Shown here: piece after piece, positions 50,590 to 61,420 of the stretch
Numbering within the stretch: position 1 is the first letter of the stretch
Layout: every line of letters begins with the position of its first letter
Source: Emiliania huxleyi CCMP1516
Taxonomy: Eukaryota > Haptophyta > Isochrysidales > Noelaerhabdaceae
Assembly: GCF_000372725.1 (NCBI RefSeq)
Contig: NW_005201792.1
Coordinates: 994,179-1,058,178, forward strand
Direction of reading: 5' to 3'
Length of the DNA stretch: 64,000 bases
Made by a program: the position numbers and the translations under genes
The notes under the pieces: generated by a model
What the model saw: only the letters and a program-made list of their open reading frames with translations
Told to the model about the DNA's origin: nothing
Database searches by the model: none

Positions 50590-52030
50590 ATGGGAGCGGA
50601 GCCGCACGCTATCGCCGGCAGTAGCCTTGCGGCGAGCGCGTCCGTCGACGGCTACAACTCGGCGGACGAACACGAGGTCGCCGTCAGCGCGCCCGCTGAG
50701 ACGATCGAGGCATTTGCGGCGCGGATGGCAGCGACGCGCGGCCTGCAGCTGGTGCCGATGCTGCGCGATGGCAACTGTCTCTTCCGCGCGGTGGCGGACC
50801 GCGTCTACGGCGACCATGCGATGCACGACGTTGTGCGCCAGCAGACGCTCGATCACGTTGCGGCGGAGAGCGCGCACTTTTCTCCATACGTCGCGGAGGA
50901 CATCCACACGTACGTCGCTCGCAAGCGGCGCGACGGCGTGTACGGCAACCACGTCGAGCTGCAGGCGCTCTCGGAGCTCTACAACCGGCGGGTCGAGGTG
51001 CGCCGGAGCAGAAGGGAGACGCACCACCGGAGGAGAGGAGAGGGGCTGCGCCGTCGCGAGGTCCGAGGCCAGAGACTCGTCTGTCCCTCGCGAGGTGTAC
51101 GCGCCCAACGGCTCCGACGAGCCCATCTCGCTCTTCACAGACCAGACGGCCGACCCGCCGCCGACGGGCTCGGTCGCCGCCCACCCTGCGCCTTCCGAGA
51201 CGCTTCCGAGACGCTTCCGAGACGCTTCCGAGACGCTTCCGAGATGCTTCCGAGACGCTTCCGAGATGCTTCCGAGACGCTTCCGAGACGCTCTTCCGAG
51301 ACTCTTCCGAGACACGCACGAGGCTCAAGCACCCTGGCCCTAGGTCGCCCCTCCGCTGCGCCTCGTCTACTCTGGCCGGTCCCACTACGACGTCCTCCGC
51401 GACCCCGCCCTTCCAGACGCGGGCGTCGGGCTCGGTCCCCTCCGCACAAGCCAGCCACTCTTCCTCGCCCTCTTCGAGACCCCCCCCCCCCCCCCCCCGC
51501 GCTCCCCTCGGCACGGAACACACCCCGCCGTCGCGTCTCCCCAGCACTTGCCCTTCCCTCCCCCCCCCCCCCTCCGCCAGGCCTGCCCGACCTTACTGCC
51601 GGCGCTGCAGACGAGGCTCAGCTCGCGGCGGCAGCACAAGCCTCCGAAGCGGAGGCGCTCGAGGCGTGCCCCTCTCCAGCACCAAGTAGCAGCCCAGCAG
51701 CCCTCGAGAGCCAAGCCGCAGCCGCGCCAGACCCACCCGCCCCTCTCGCAACCTCCCACCGCCCGCTCGCTCGGTGGGCAGGCGGCGCTGCTCGCCACAG
51801 CCGCCGCGGACTCGGACGCCGCAGCCACCGAGGCCGCCATCGAGGCGCAGGTCCTGGCCGCCTCCCTCGCCTCCCTCCCCGCCGCGCGACAGGCTCCCGG
51901 CGGCGGCAGCGAGGCGGACTCGACCTGCTCGGCGCTGGTGGCGATGGGGTTTGCAGCGGCGGCGGCGCGCGAGGCGGCGGCGCGTTTCGGCGCCGACCTC
52001 GACTCGGCGGTGGAGTATCTGGCCGGCTAA
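50590..52030 (+). CDS. OTU-family deubiquitinase (OTUD5-like) with C-terminal UBA domain
   Basis: First in-frame ATG at 50590; an ATG at 50510 (MGKKRRKHAPV) is in another frame and may belong to a 5' exon. Exons 50590-50997, 51095-51172, 51344 to about 51480, then about 51590-52030 with one more internal junction. Catalytic Asp and Cys lie in DGNCLFRAVADRVYGD; GNHVELQALSELYNRRVE and the His of YSGRSHYDVL complete an OTU active site of the OTUD5 type. Residues near the end (STCSALVAMGF ... DLDSAVEYLAG) form a UBA ubiquitin-binding domain. The enzyme would cleave ubiquitin chains. Introns: first GT-AG; second bounded by similar 20 bp words and filled with a CTTCCGAGACG minisatellite. Confidence 0.82.
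51195..51315. repeat. Intronic minisatellite, CTTCCGAGACG unit
   Basis: About ten copies of the 11 bp unit in the second OTU intron. The same core occurs in introns at 57990-58010 and 62570-62610. Confidence 0.93.
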
Positions 52031-52444
52031 CGAACCCGCACACCTCTTAAACTCTCGTGCACACACCCCTCCCCTCCCCCCCTCCACGCCGCGGCCGGAG
52101 TTAGCGACGTGTAGGGGCAAGGCCGTTTTCGTTTCGATCGCTCTGTGGTGTGTGGACGACACTCGAGACACGAGACCCCGGAGACGCCAAGCGGTCCAGC
52201 AGTCAAAAAGCCATATCCCTTCTTCATCAGACTTCAGAGCTGCGACCGAGACCACATGTCGGCGCATGTGCGTTCCGTTTCATTAATATCGATTAGGAGA
52301 GAAGAGAGGAGCGTGCGTCAGGCACTGTGAGTCAGACCACACGGAAGTAGGACCTCCTTTTTCTCCTCTCCTTCTTTCCCTCGGTCCTACTCGCGGCGCG
52401 CCAGCTGTCGGTCTCCCGGAAGGAAAACTGCGAAAGCCGCCTCC
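52031..52444. other. Intergenic between convergent genes, no gene seen
   Basis: 3' flanks of the OTU gene and of the oxygenase on the other strand. Nothing recognisable. Confidence 0.5.
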
Positions 52445-53205
52445 TCATCCACACGACGGGCGCGGCTCTGCGCCAGGGCGCCTGGCCCAGAAAACGAGCG
52501 TCTGCCTCAGCCCGCTCCGGCACTTTGCCACGCGGTGCGCGAGGTGCTTGGACGGAAAGGCGACCGCGTCGCCCGCCCGCAGCCGCACTCGAGCCGCGAC
52601 TCTACCCGCGCCGAGCCGCACCTCGAGCTCGCCGCCCTGCCAGAGGTGGCGGGGGCTGCCTCGGTGGATGGGATATCGTGGGAGGAGGAATGGGCCGCAC
52701 ACGCCTCGTATGCGCCAGCGTTGGACACCATGAGCACAACCGTGACGCACCTCAGGTCGACCAGCTCGCTCTCGTCCACGTCCGCGTCGGTGTGCCAGGC
52801 GGCGTAGTGGCCGCCGCGGCCGTACTCTGCGTATTGAACCGGCTCGTAGCGCGGCGTGCAGCGGCCAGACGAGTCGATGCCGAGCGGGCAGACGCCGTCG
52901 CCGAGTATGGAGTGCGTCTGCAGCACTGCTTTGCGCAGCTTACGGTCGAGCCACGGCGGGATCTCCGGCTCCAAAAATGACCCTGGCCGGCCCAGGAGGG
53001 CGATGCGGCTGTCTCGGTCCTTTCGCGAGCTTGATCCGACCGTGCCGACGCCAAATAGCTGCGACTGTACGGTCGGCTGAACCACGAAGCCCTGGACGCG
53101 CGTCTGCTGCAGCGGCGTCAGGAGAGCCTCAAAACGTAGGTATGAGTTCTTCCCGCGACCCACGCGACGCGGCTTCAACGGCCGCAGCCGCTGCTGCTCG
53201 GCCAT
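52445..53205 (-). CDS. 2-oxoglutarate/Fe(II) oxygenase, prolyl 4-hydroxylase-like
   Basis: Exons 53205-52705 and 52636-52445, 230 residues, ATG start; the 68 bp intron is GC-AG. The double-stranded beta-helix is clear: VQYAEYGRGGHYAAWHTDAD with the H-x-D iron ligands, GGELEVRLGAG, then AGDAVAFPSKHLAHRVAKC with the distal His and RQTLVFWARR with the 2OG-binding Arg. All catalytic residues are present. Likely hydroxylates a protein or small molecule; substrate unknown. No signal peptide. Confidence 0.87.
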
Positions 53206-53475
53206 CGCGCTCCTCGAGTGTGCGCTGCCAATCCCTTCAGCCAGCTGAGCTCGCGGTTACAGAGAGATGGGCGCGGTGGGGGCGGAGGAGGCGGAGGTAG
53301 CGACGCGTTGGCAGGATTGGTTGGCGCGACGCCAAAGAAGAAATTTGTGGCCCATCGGAATAATTGTAGTGGAAAATTACTCTCGAGCAGACTTTGAGCA
53401 CCCTTTTCGTAACGACGAGGCGGGCCGCGAGTCGTACGTACGTACGTCCGACTCCCGCCGCCGGAGAGCAGAGCC
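53206..53475. promoter_or_regulatory. Shared divergent promoter region
   Basis: 270 bp between start codons of the oxygenase (minus) and the ZIP gene (plus). Contains GTACGTACGTACG (53433-53447), a palindromic ACGT run. No known motif assigned. Confidence 0.5.
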
Positions 53476-55053
53476 ATGGGTCGCGTGCTGAAGCGCTTCC
53501 TGAAGGAGCACGCCGCCTATGCGGCGGCCGGCGTGGCCGCCACGGCGCGCGGCATCGGCGAGGCTGCTAGCGGGGAGGAATCCGAGGACCAATCTTTCTA
53601 CGTCGCGATGGCGTTGCTGTTCGCCCTTGCATTCATCGGCGGGTGAATTGCAGCACGCGCGGCGGATGCGGGGACCCGACTCGAGACCAATACGCGACCT
53701 CGCCCCTCTGCAGGTTCTTGCCGATGATTCTCCAGAAGAACGACGCGATTCTGTGCGTCGGCGATTGCTTCTCGGGTGCGTTGACACAAGCCATGACCGC
53801 CACATTGACCGTCGACACCATGTCTCCGTCCGCGCACCCTCGCCGGCGTCCCCACCACCGATGGGCTGCTCTCCTGCAGGCGGCCTGCTTGTCGGCGCTG
53901 CCCTCATGCACATGTTGCCCGAGTCGGCCGAGCTGAACGAGATGCTCGCCGGCGAGGAAGTGAGACGCGGGGAAGGGGAGACGGGCGGTGGACACCCGGC
54001 CACGGGGAGAGCGGATTAAAGTGCTCCCTGCTTCTCGGGGAAAGAGCGTGCTCTGGCGCGCGCCGCCGACATGCTTTGACTTGAGCCCCGGCGGCTTAGG
54101 AGGAGGAAGATGAGGACATGGACGCGCACGGCCGCGCGCTGCACGGCGAAGGGGAAGAAGAGACCTACCCGTGGTCGTTCCTGCTCTGTTCCGTGGCACT
54201 CATCAGTGCGCGCCCCTCCCCCCACGCGCCCTTCCCTGAGCCCAGTCCTCTGCAAGCCAAATCTTCCCGCATCGGTGCTGGTTCCGCAACGTGTGACACC
54301 CTCACACAGGCCTCATGGCGATCGAGACGGCGGCCTCTGGCACTTGCTGCTCGACTGCCGACAAAGAGCCCGCCAAAAGCCACGTCCCGCACCACCACAG
54401 CCTGGGAGGGCTGGAGACCACGGGCAAGGGTGGCAAATCCGGCGCGGTTGCTGCCATCGCAGCCTTCACCGCCTTCATAATCCACTGCGTCCTGGAGGGC
54501 CTCGCCCTCGGGGTTGTTGGCGACGACATCATGGTCATGTTCGTTGCAGTCGGCGCACACAAGGGCTTTGCTGCCTTTGCACTTGGGGCGGCCGTCTTCC
54601 GCGCCTTTGACAACTGCAAGGCGACGCACACCGCTCACCGCTACCGCCACCGCTCACCCATATCTCCCGTGCCCGCACGCCGGGCGTGCCACGGGCAACT
54701 GCCTGGCTCGGAGAAGCGCGGGGGCTTGCCCACGAGCCTGGCCCCACACTCGTGTGCGGAGGCGTGCACCCGGCCGTATTGGCCCTCAGGCGGCGCTGTG
54801 CATGTTTTGCTTCTCCATCGCCACGCCGATCGGCATGCTCATCGGACACACCGCGGCCACCGCCGAGGGGGCAGAGAGCCCGTTGCCGCTCGCCTTCAAC
54901 GCGCTGGCGGCGGGCACCTTCCTCCAGATGGGCGCGGTAGAGGTGTTGGGCAGCGAGATGATGGAAGGCCATGGCACGTGCCCCGGCATTGTCAAGTACC
55001 TCTTCGCGATGATGGGGTTTGCCGTCATGGCGGTCCTCGCCCTCTACTGCTAG
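53476..55053 (+). CDS. ZIP-family (SLC39) metal transporter
   Basis: Exons 53476-53642, 53714-53775, 53880-53959, 54100-54205, 54310-54602, 54790-55053; 323 residues. Four introns are GT-AG; the fifth (54603) begins with GC. Transmembrane parts: FYVAMALLFALAFIGGFLP, CFSGGLLVGAALMHMLPE, PWSFLLCSVALI, FIIHCVLEGLALGVVGDD with the metal-site His and Glu, AHKGFAAFALGAAVF with its His, then FCFSIATPIGMLIGHTAA and FNALAAGTFLQMGAVEVLG. The loop between helices 3 and 4 is acidic then HVPHHH, the usual His-rich metal-sensing loop. It imports Zn or Fe into the cytosol. Topology and motifs are complete. Confidence 0.92.
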
Positions 55054-55679
55054 GGAAGGCTGCCTCCGCGTCCTGACGCTGAGAGCGCTGTGGGCAGCAG
55101 CACGCGGTTGGGGAGCTTTCGTGAGTCCTCCCTCTCACTCACTTGTGCGAGCGAGAGAGTCGCCGGGGGTATAGAATATACAGTCGCCGGGGGAGGTTGG
55201 GGGACCTGAGGTGATCGAGATCTCGACTCACCCCTCACTCAGAGGCAGGTGGTGGTGGTGCGGTTGCCTGGCGCGTCGCTCACAAAAACACGCCCGCTGT
55301 TCACACCTCGAAGAATCCACGAAAGGGGAATCTCCCGTTCGGTTGTTCAGTCGCAACCCCGAAGCCTATCGAACGAGCCATGTCCGCGGTGAGTTCGCAA
55401 CCGGCGCCCGCGCTGTGCGAATCCGCGCCCCCAATCGCCACCCGGTGGCCCCGTCCGACCACCCGCCTCACCGCCTCTGCCTGATGGACGACAATGTCAA
55501 TGAGAAAAGGAGGAGCTCACGAAGGTCTTGGGAAAATAAATAAATAAGCAGACCAGGGAAAAGAATATAGACAGTACTGGGCGAGAAAAACGTTAAAGCA
55601 TAAAGGCCAAAGGACAGCACGCCACCACACACAGGAGATATAAATAAATAAATAAAGCAGACACAAAATCACGGACATC
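55054..55679. other. Intergenic, no gene seen
   Basis: Contains a duplicated GTCGCCGGGGG word (55160, 55182) and, at 55530-55660, ATAAATAAATA runs typical of retroposon tails. Confidence 0.5.
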
Positions 55680-55930
55680 TCTTTTTGCCTCGCGCGCTTC
55701 CAACTCGTGGCGGGGCCCCTCAACCCTGATTACCCGTTTCTTTTCCCCCTCTAGAATACGCCTGTGGTGTGCCCCGTGTGGCACCACGACCTGTTGTCTC
55801 ACCCTGGCCCCCAAGATCGTTTTGGTCGTCACATTGTGGCCCCCGAAAGAAAACAAGAAAGAAAGAAAGAAAGAAAACGGAGGCATGGGAGAAGCTGGCG
55901 GGAATTCTTTTTGCCTCGCGCGCTTCCAAC
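55680..55930 (-). mobile_element. 202 bp LINE-derived insertion with 24-25 bp target-site duplication
   Basis: CTTTTTGCCTCGCGCGCTTC continues to CAAC at both 55681-55704 and 55907-55930. The insert holds a piece that is the reverse complement of LINE positions 8160-8290, with a (GAAA)n run next to it. It lies 25-275 bp before the next start codon, i.e. in its 5' UTR or promoter. Confidence 0.85.
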
Positions 55931-55954
55931 GACACGAAGGGACGCCCCCCATCC

Positions 55955-58313
55955 ATGTCCTCCAAACCTGCACGAGGCCCGAACGCGACGGTACTCCACG
56001 TCCCGATCGAGTGCAACGCCGAGGTTGCGCTGCCGAGCCAGAGCGGCAAGCGCGCGCAGCCGGGGAAGCGGTCGCGGGCGATTGGCCTCGCAGTGGCAGG
56101 CTCGCGGGCCACGCACTCTGCCTTCATCGCCGTCGGTCCGGAGCTGCCTTCGACGGTATCCCTCGCGACGACCCAGCTGAGCGCCGCCGCGTCGGCGAGC
56201 TGCTACCCGCTCAGCTCGCTGCATCAGATCCACGCCAAGCCTGAGCTGCTGGCCAAGGGGCGGCTCACGATTGAAGTCCGGCTGGGGAGCACGGTCCACA
56301 CGATCTTTGTGAAGGACGCCAAGCCGAGCGCCCTCGCGCAGCTGTATCGGGCGCTGAAGGCGGGCCGCGAGCGCGCCAAGGGCTCCGACGGCCTCTCCGG
56401 CGCCGCGGGCCTCGAGCTGCTCCGTGAGTTCTTCCCACAGCAAGCCAAGGCGGCGGCGGCGGCGGCGCGGCCAACCGAGGAGGGGCTGCCGCAGCCCGTC
56501 AAGGGGCACGTGCGCCTCATGATGGTGGCGGAGGCGGTGGGGAGCACGCCCGGCCAAGCGGGCCGACGCGCGGCCGACGCCCTCATGCGCGGGCTCGGCC
56601 TGCGGCTGGCGCCGGGCTCAAAGGGCGGCAGGGCGGAGGAGGGCGGCTACTCGGCGTCGCTGCTCGCGCCGGCGGAGGAGGCCGGCGTGGGGAAGCCGGC
56701 CCCGCCAAAGGGGGCGAGCGCCAAGCCCGTCGTGACGCTGCGGACCGCGCAGTGCGCGCACCACAAGCTGAGCGCCCCCTGCTGGGTCGAGGCCGACATC
56801 GACACCGAGCGGCTCTCGCCGCCGCGCGAGCTGGGCGCGACGCCGGCGGCGGCGGTCGAGGCCTTGCTCGCTCGCGCCATCGCGCCCGAAGCGGCAAAGC
56901 CGCTGCACACGGCTTGTGTGCTGCCGCACCGCTCGGTCCGCACCAGCCACGCCGTGCCCAGCGCCGCCCTCGAGCCGTCGCGCGCGCACCGGCCCGCCTC
57001 CCGTCCCCTCCCGTCCCTCCCCTCCCCGCCAGGTGCTCGAGCGCCTGCCCGGTGGCCTCACCTGCCACCTCCGCTCGGGGGACCTCCCCGGTGGCATCTT
57101 TTGCACGCGCTTCGAGCTGCGGAACGCAGACGAGCCGCCCTCGGCGCCGCCGCTCGGCCGGTGCGACGTGCGCTACTTCGAGCCGCGCTCGATGCTCGCG
57201 GGCCCGATCGCGATGTCGCTTCGGATGTCCAAGGAGGCGTGCAAGGGGTGGGCGAGCGCAAAGGCGGGGCGCGACCTCGGCGTGCTCGGGACGACGCTCG
57301 TCGAGCGGGTCGAGGTCTTCTGCACGCGGCTGGTCGCCTCGCGGACGGGGGAGCTGCGCGGCTCCTCCGCGCTGCTCGTCGCGGGCTGGCTGCCTGAGCT
57401 CACGGTGACTTGTCGCCCCGCCCGCCCCCTGGTTCGCATGCACATGAGCATGAGGCCGCCCTTACCCCCACCGGCGCAGGTGGCGCCCTTTGTGCGGCGA
57501 GACTACAAGTTCCACGGCGACCCGGACGAGTCGATGGGCTCGAAGTTTCTCAAGACCCAAGTCTTCAAGACCGCAGCACCGCACCGCTCGCAGCCCGAGA
57601 AGCGCCCCGACGCCGCAGCCGCCGCCCTCCGCCCGCCCCCGGCCAGCCCGCCCGTGTGCCCGCGCCTCAGGAAGCGCCGCATCGAAGAGGTGGCGGCGGG
57701 CGGCGCGGCGCTGGAGATCACCAAGCTCGGCACGCCCTTTGGCGCGCGGAGCGAGCCCGCCGCCAGCCCGCACACCTCCAAGCTTGGCGACGGCCAGTCG
57801 CGACGCAAGACGGAGGGGGCGGAGGCGGGCGCCGCGGACGCCGCCGCCGCCGCCGCCGCTTCCGCCAAAGCTGCAGCTGCCGAGGCGGCGGCCGCGGCGG
57901 CGGCGGAAGCGGAGGCGGCGGCGTGGGCCGGCGCAGATAACATCGAGGAGCTGGGTAGCCTCGGCAAGATCTCGTCGAGTGCGCTGGACACTTCCGGACA
58001 CTTCCGAGACGCTCCCCAGCCACTCCCCAGCCACTTCCCAGTTCGCAAGGGCGGGAGGCGTGTTCTCCCTTCGGCGGTAGGCGCGGCCAGCCAAGAGGAG
58101 GACGACGAGGCGGAGAGGCTGCTGGCGGAGACACTCGGCGACATTGGCGCCGAACCTGAGGGCGGCGGCGACGGCGAGGGGGCGGGCGAGGGGCAGGGGG
58201 CTGGCGTGCAGGCGAGCACCGCGGCGGCCACGACGAGCCGCGAGGGCGCCGGCGAGGAGATGGCTGCAGAGGACGGCATCGATGCGACGATCGCCGAGCT
58301 CTTGCGCGGCTGA
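55955..58313 (+). CDS. Large unknown protein with charged, Ala-rich C terminus
   Basis: ATG at 55955 (MSSKPARGPNATVLHVP). Exons 55955-56917, 57033-57404 and 57480-58313, about 722 residues; the two resolved introns are GT-AG. The N-terminal half looks folded (RLTIEVRLGSTVHTIFVKD, LERLPGGLTCHLRSGD, FCTRFELRNADEP, MSLRMSKEACKGWASAK). The C-terminal half is KRRIEEV, ITKLGTPFGARSE and an Ala/Glu helix, suggesting a nuclear protein. A further intron near 57977-58082 is possible: it would start GCGCTGG, contain CACTTCCGAGACG and end GGTAG. No family recognised. A LINE fragment sits just upstream. Confidence 0.65.
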
Positions 58314-59012
58314 CCGCTCGAGCGAGGGACGCGGGAATTGAGCCCGCTAGTCGGGGCCGAACCCGGACGCCTCTTGCGCGCGCCGAGGTGGCACTCGCGG
58401 CCACCGACCAGCCGCGAGCCGTGGGACGAAAGCTCTAGACGCGCACTCTTTGTTATCCGCATGTGCGCGCTCCCTCTGCCTCTCGGGCGTCGGTGCACGG
58501 TGGCGACGACGACCGGTCGGGGGCTGCCGCGCGCGTTGTGGGGGACGTACATCGCACTCCGCCTAGCACGTACGCTAGCACGTGTGTATACACACGGCTT
58601 TCTTTTTCGTATAGAGAGCTCATTCTACATTCACATTGCTGCTCTTCTCACTTATCCTGCGAGCCGAGACAACCAGACAACGCTATAACGCAACATAGTG
58701 TGACGCCCAGCGCGAGGGGCGTGCCTCTCCATGATCGAACGGTGCGTGGTGCACTAAAACACTCTGCTAGGCACGCAGCTCTAGCAATCGCTGCACTGTC
58801 ACTGGGTGTGTGAAAGCTCGTGATCTGACCGTTTGGCCTACGTTGCCCGCCTGCGCAGCTCGTCGCGACCGAGCTCCGAGCTCCTAACGCCCTACGCGCA
58901 AGGGGAATGCGCGCTCGCTCGCGCACGCCCCAGGCCGGCGGATCTGAATGCCCCCGTTCCCTGCCCTCGCGCTAAGTAGTACGGTCTTAGCGCTCGTCGC
59001 CGCCGCCGAGCG
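58314..59012. other. Intergenic between convergent genes, no gene seen
   Basis: No protein-like frame; mixed composition. Confidence 0.5.
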
Positions 59013-59498
59013 TCATATTGTGGACGGTCCGCTGGCCTTGGCAGTGAACTGCTTTGGCTTTGTCCCCTTGTTCGCTTCGGCGGCAATGATGGCGGCGGCG
59101 GCGGCCTGCTGGGCCTTGAGCTTGTCGCGGACGGACTTGCTAGCGTTTTTGTTGCTGGCCAGCGTCGCGGCCTGGTTGTGGTGCGTCTTCACCGCCTCCT
59201 TGGGCTTGTTGAACAGCGGCTCGTACCGCTCCGCCGGGAAGCACTCGCAGCGGCCTGTCTCCGGGTTGGGTGCTCGACGGCATGTGCAGTGCTTCTGGCA
59301 CCAGTGCCGCTGGGCGACGGTCAGCGAGGCGAGTTTGGTGCCCCCGCACCCCACCTCCAAGCACTCGATGGTCAGGTTCGCCTTCTTGTCCCGCTCGGCG
59401 ATCCCGGCAGTGCCTCCGCCGACGGAGGTCGTGGCAGCCTTCGCCTTCGCGGCTAGTTCCGCCGCCGTGTGCTTCTTAGGCTTCGCTTTGCCTCCCAT
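59013..59498 (-). CDS. Small Cys-rich protein, possible zinc-binding
   Basis: ATG at 59498 (MGGKAKPKKHTAAEL), 161 residues, no intron. The centre has nine or so Cys and His: TIECLEVGCGGTKL, QRHWCQKHCTCRR, GRCECFPAERYEP, i.e. spacing C-x4-C, C-x3-C-x-C, C-x-C. Flanks are Lys/Ala-rich helices. Probably a zinc-binding nuclear or RNA-associated protein; no named family recognised. Confidence 0.65.
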   Translation of the reverse strand: MGGKAKPKKHTAAELAAKAKAATTSVGGGTAGIAERDKKANLTIECLEVGCGGTKLASLTVAQRHWCQKHCTCRRAPNPETGRCECFPAERYEPLFNKPKEAVKTHHNQAATLASNKNASKSVRDKLKAQQAAAAAIIAAEANKGTKPKQFTAKASGPSTI

Positions 59499-59740
59499 CT
59501 CGCTCAAACAGCGAGCAACAGGCCCTCGTAGACAACGCGAGTCTGTCGGCCACGAAAAGAATTCCTTGGCAATGCGCAGGGTCGGCGTGGAGGGCGATGA
59601 ACGCGCCGCGAAACCTCGCCGCCTCACCGGTCCTCGCCAACGCCTCAAAAGTGGCGCAGAGTGAGGCGGAGAGAGAGATTTTTAGCAATACCTTAAAGAG
59701 AGGTTACAGGCGACGTAAGATCCGTTAGCGGAATACCAAA

Positions 59741-59786
59741 CAACTCTAACACTCACACGTCATTTGGGGCCTGGAGCCCTGGCATT
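59741..59786. repeat. Inverted copy of the 13003-13040 block
   Basis: CTAACACTCACACGTCATTT and GGGGCCTGGAGCCC are shared in reverse orientation with 13003-13040. Confidence 0.8.
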
Positions 59787-59980
59787 TAAAGGTTGTTGGA
59801 AAACAGAACTTCGCCGGAGTTTAAAGTACGTTGGGGGGGCAGCTTTGGACGGTCGACTTCAATTGTGGCCGTTGCCCTGTTCACGCGCGCGCAAGACGTG
59901 CAGACAGGGTTGCCAGGTGAGAGCGAATTGTTTTTGTCAGGCGGCGCCCCGAGCGAGCACGTGAGCCCCGTGGCTCCAAC

Positions 59981-60017
59981 CTTGGAGCACTTGGAGCACT
60001 TGGAGCACTTGGAGCAA
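59981..60017. repeat. TTGGAGCAC nonamer, four tandem copies
   Basis: The 9-mer is the same word that begins the mobile element at 42326 and appears at LINE 5' junctions at 7390 and 9866 (as CTCCAAGTG). Confidence 0.95.
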
Positions 60018-60304
60018 CCGGGCCCTTCCTTTTTTTGAGCAGGTGTGCCGCCGCGCGAGCGACGCTCCGAGATCGCCCGACGCCTCGGCGCCGCGAGAGC
60101 AGCCGGTCGACGTCGGCACCAAGCGCGCGGCCGCCAGGCGCCTCCGAACCGACAGGGGCGCCGCGGCAGTAGAGAGCACTCCACCCGCCATACCGTTGTT
60201 ATGGCGGCCGTAACCCCGAGCGGAGAGAGATCTAACATCGAAGGCAGCTCAAAATAAAATCCGCCGGCGCCACAAAACACCGCGCTCGCCCCCAACCCTT
60301 CGCC

Positions 60305-60988
60305 ATGCCGTCCACGGGCCGAGTTCGCATGCCGCAACACAACCGCGTCCAGACGTCGGCGTCTCTCAGCACCCACGGCATCTGGCAAAACGCCATTGGG
60401 TGCGGCCGCGTTTGGCCTGCCCCCGCACTCACCGCCGCGCTGACCGCCCATCGCCGCGGCAGGCACGATCCGTACGCCGGAGATGTGGACAAGGCAAAGG
60501 CGGAGACGAGCGCCGCTGCTGGCGGCGACAGCAGCGCGTACGATAACATGAAGGACCTTTTCGCTCTCGCGCGGCAGCAGGGGAGGCTGGCGGCTGACGA
60601 CACGCGCGGCGGGTGGAAGGGGCAGGGCAAGCTGGGCTGGAAGGCGGGCGGGAACTGGGTGTCCGGCAAGGACCTGGGCGAGGTATCTCCCGAGCGCAAG
60701 GCGGCCGCAGACGACGACATGCCCTCGTCGACCTCGTCGTGGTCCGACATGTCCGACACCGAGGTGGCGCAGTACAAGGCGCCGGCAAAACGGAGCTCGG
60801 CCTCCTTCTTCGCGGCGCCGGCGGCGGCCGGCGGCGGCGGGGAGCGGAAGCGTCGGCGCGACAAGGACGAGCGCAAGGAGAAGAAGAAGAAGAAGCACAA
60901 GAGCGAGCACAAGCACAAGAAGAGCAAGCAGAAGCACAAAGAGAAAGACGGCCACAAAGAGAGGAAGCGGAGGCGTGACTCGGACTGA
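60305..60988 (+). CDS. Lys-rich nuclear-type protein, unknown
   Basis: ATG at 60305, 227 residues. The middle has aromatic/Gly motifs (NMKDLFALARQQGRLAAD, GGWKGQGKLGWKAGGNW), then a Ser/Asp patch (SSTSSWSDMSDTE, likely phosphorylated) and a strongly basic KKKKKHK/KHKKSKQKHK tail, a nuclear or nucleolar signal. The tail resembles those of splicing-associated proteins. No known domain. Confidence 0.6.
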   Translation: MPSTGRVRMPQHNRVQTSASLSTHGIWQNAIGCGRVWPAPALTAALTAHRRGRHDPYAGDVDKAKAETSAAAGGDSSAYDNMKDLFALARQQGRLAADDTRGGWKGQGKLGWKAGGNWVSGKDLGEVSPERKAAADDDMPSSTSSWSDMSDTEVAQYKAPAKRSSASFFAAPAAAGGGGERKRRRDKDERKEKKKKKHKSEHKHKKSKQKHKEKDGHKERKRRRDSD

Positions 60989-61420
60989 TGAGCGATGCAG
61001 TATGCTGGGTTCGCGTTTTCGGAAAAGCTAAACATGCGTCTATCATACATAGTGCCGCCCTTCTCTTAACAGCTCTCTCCGCAGGCGCGGGCGTCGCGGG
61101 GCGCGCCGGGCCCGCCTCGCCCCGTAGTACAGGTGGGCGCGCTGGGGGGAGGCGGGGGGACCGGGCCGCCACGCGCCGCCTCTCTCTCTCTCCCCCCACC
61201 ACCTTGCACAGGACCAATCTACCCACAGACCGCACAGGGAGCCCTACCAGGCCATCGCGAAGCACATCCCTTGCCCCCTTCCCCTATCCCTCACCCCCAG
61301 CCCCAACCGACGAGAAAACAACCGCGTCCGGGGCGCGCAGAGCAGCCAAGCGCGCACAAGCGCCGGCTGGGCCACGACGCGCCGCCGCCGAAAAGAGTAG
61401 CAAATCGCGGCTCCCGCGCG
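60989..61420. other. Intergenic between convergent genes, no gene seen
   Basis: Includes G-rich GGGGGGAGGCGGGGGG (61145) and CTCTCTCTCTCC. Nothing assignable. Confidence 0.5.

Larger units (their letters stand above)
59499..60304. other. Intergenic with repeats
   Basis: Holds an inverted copy (59741-59786) of 13003-13040 and a TTGGAGCAC nonamer array. No gene seen. Confidence 0.5.
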
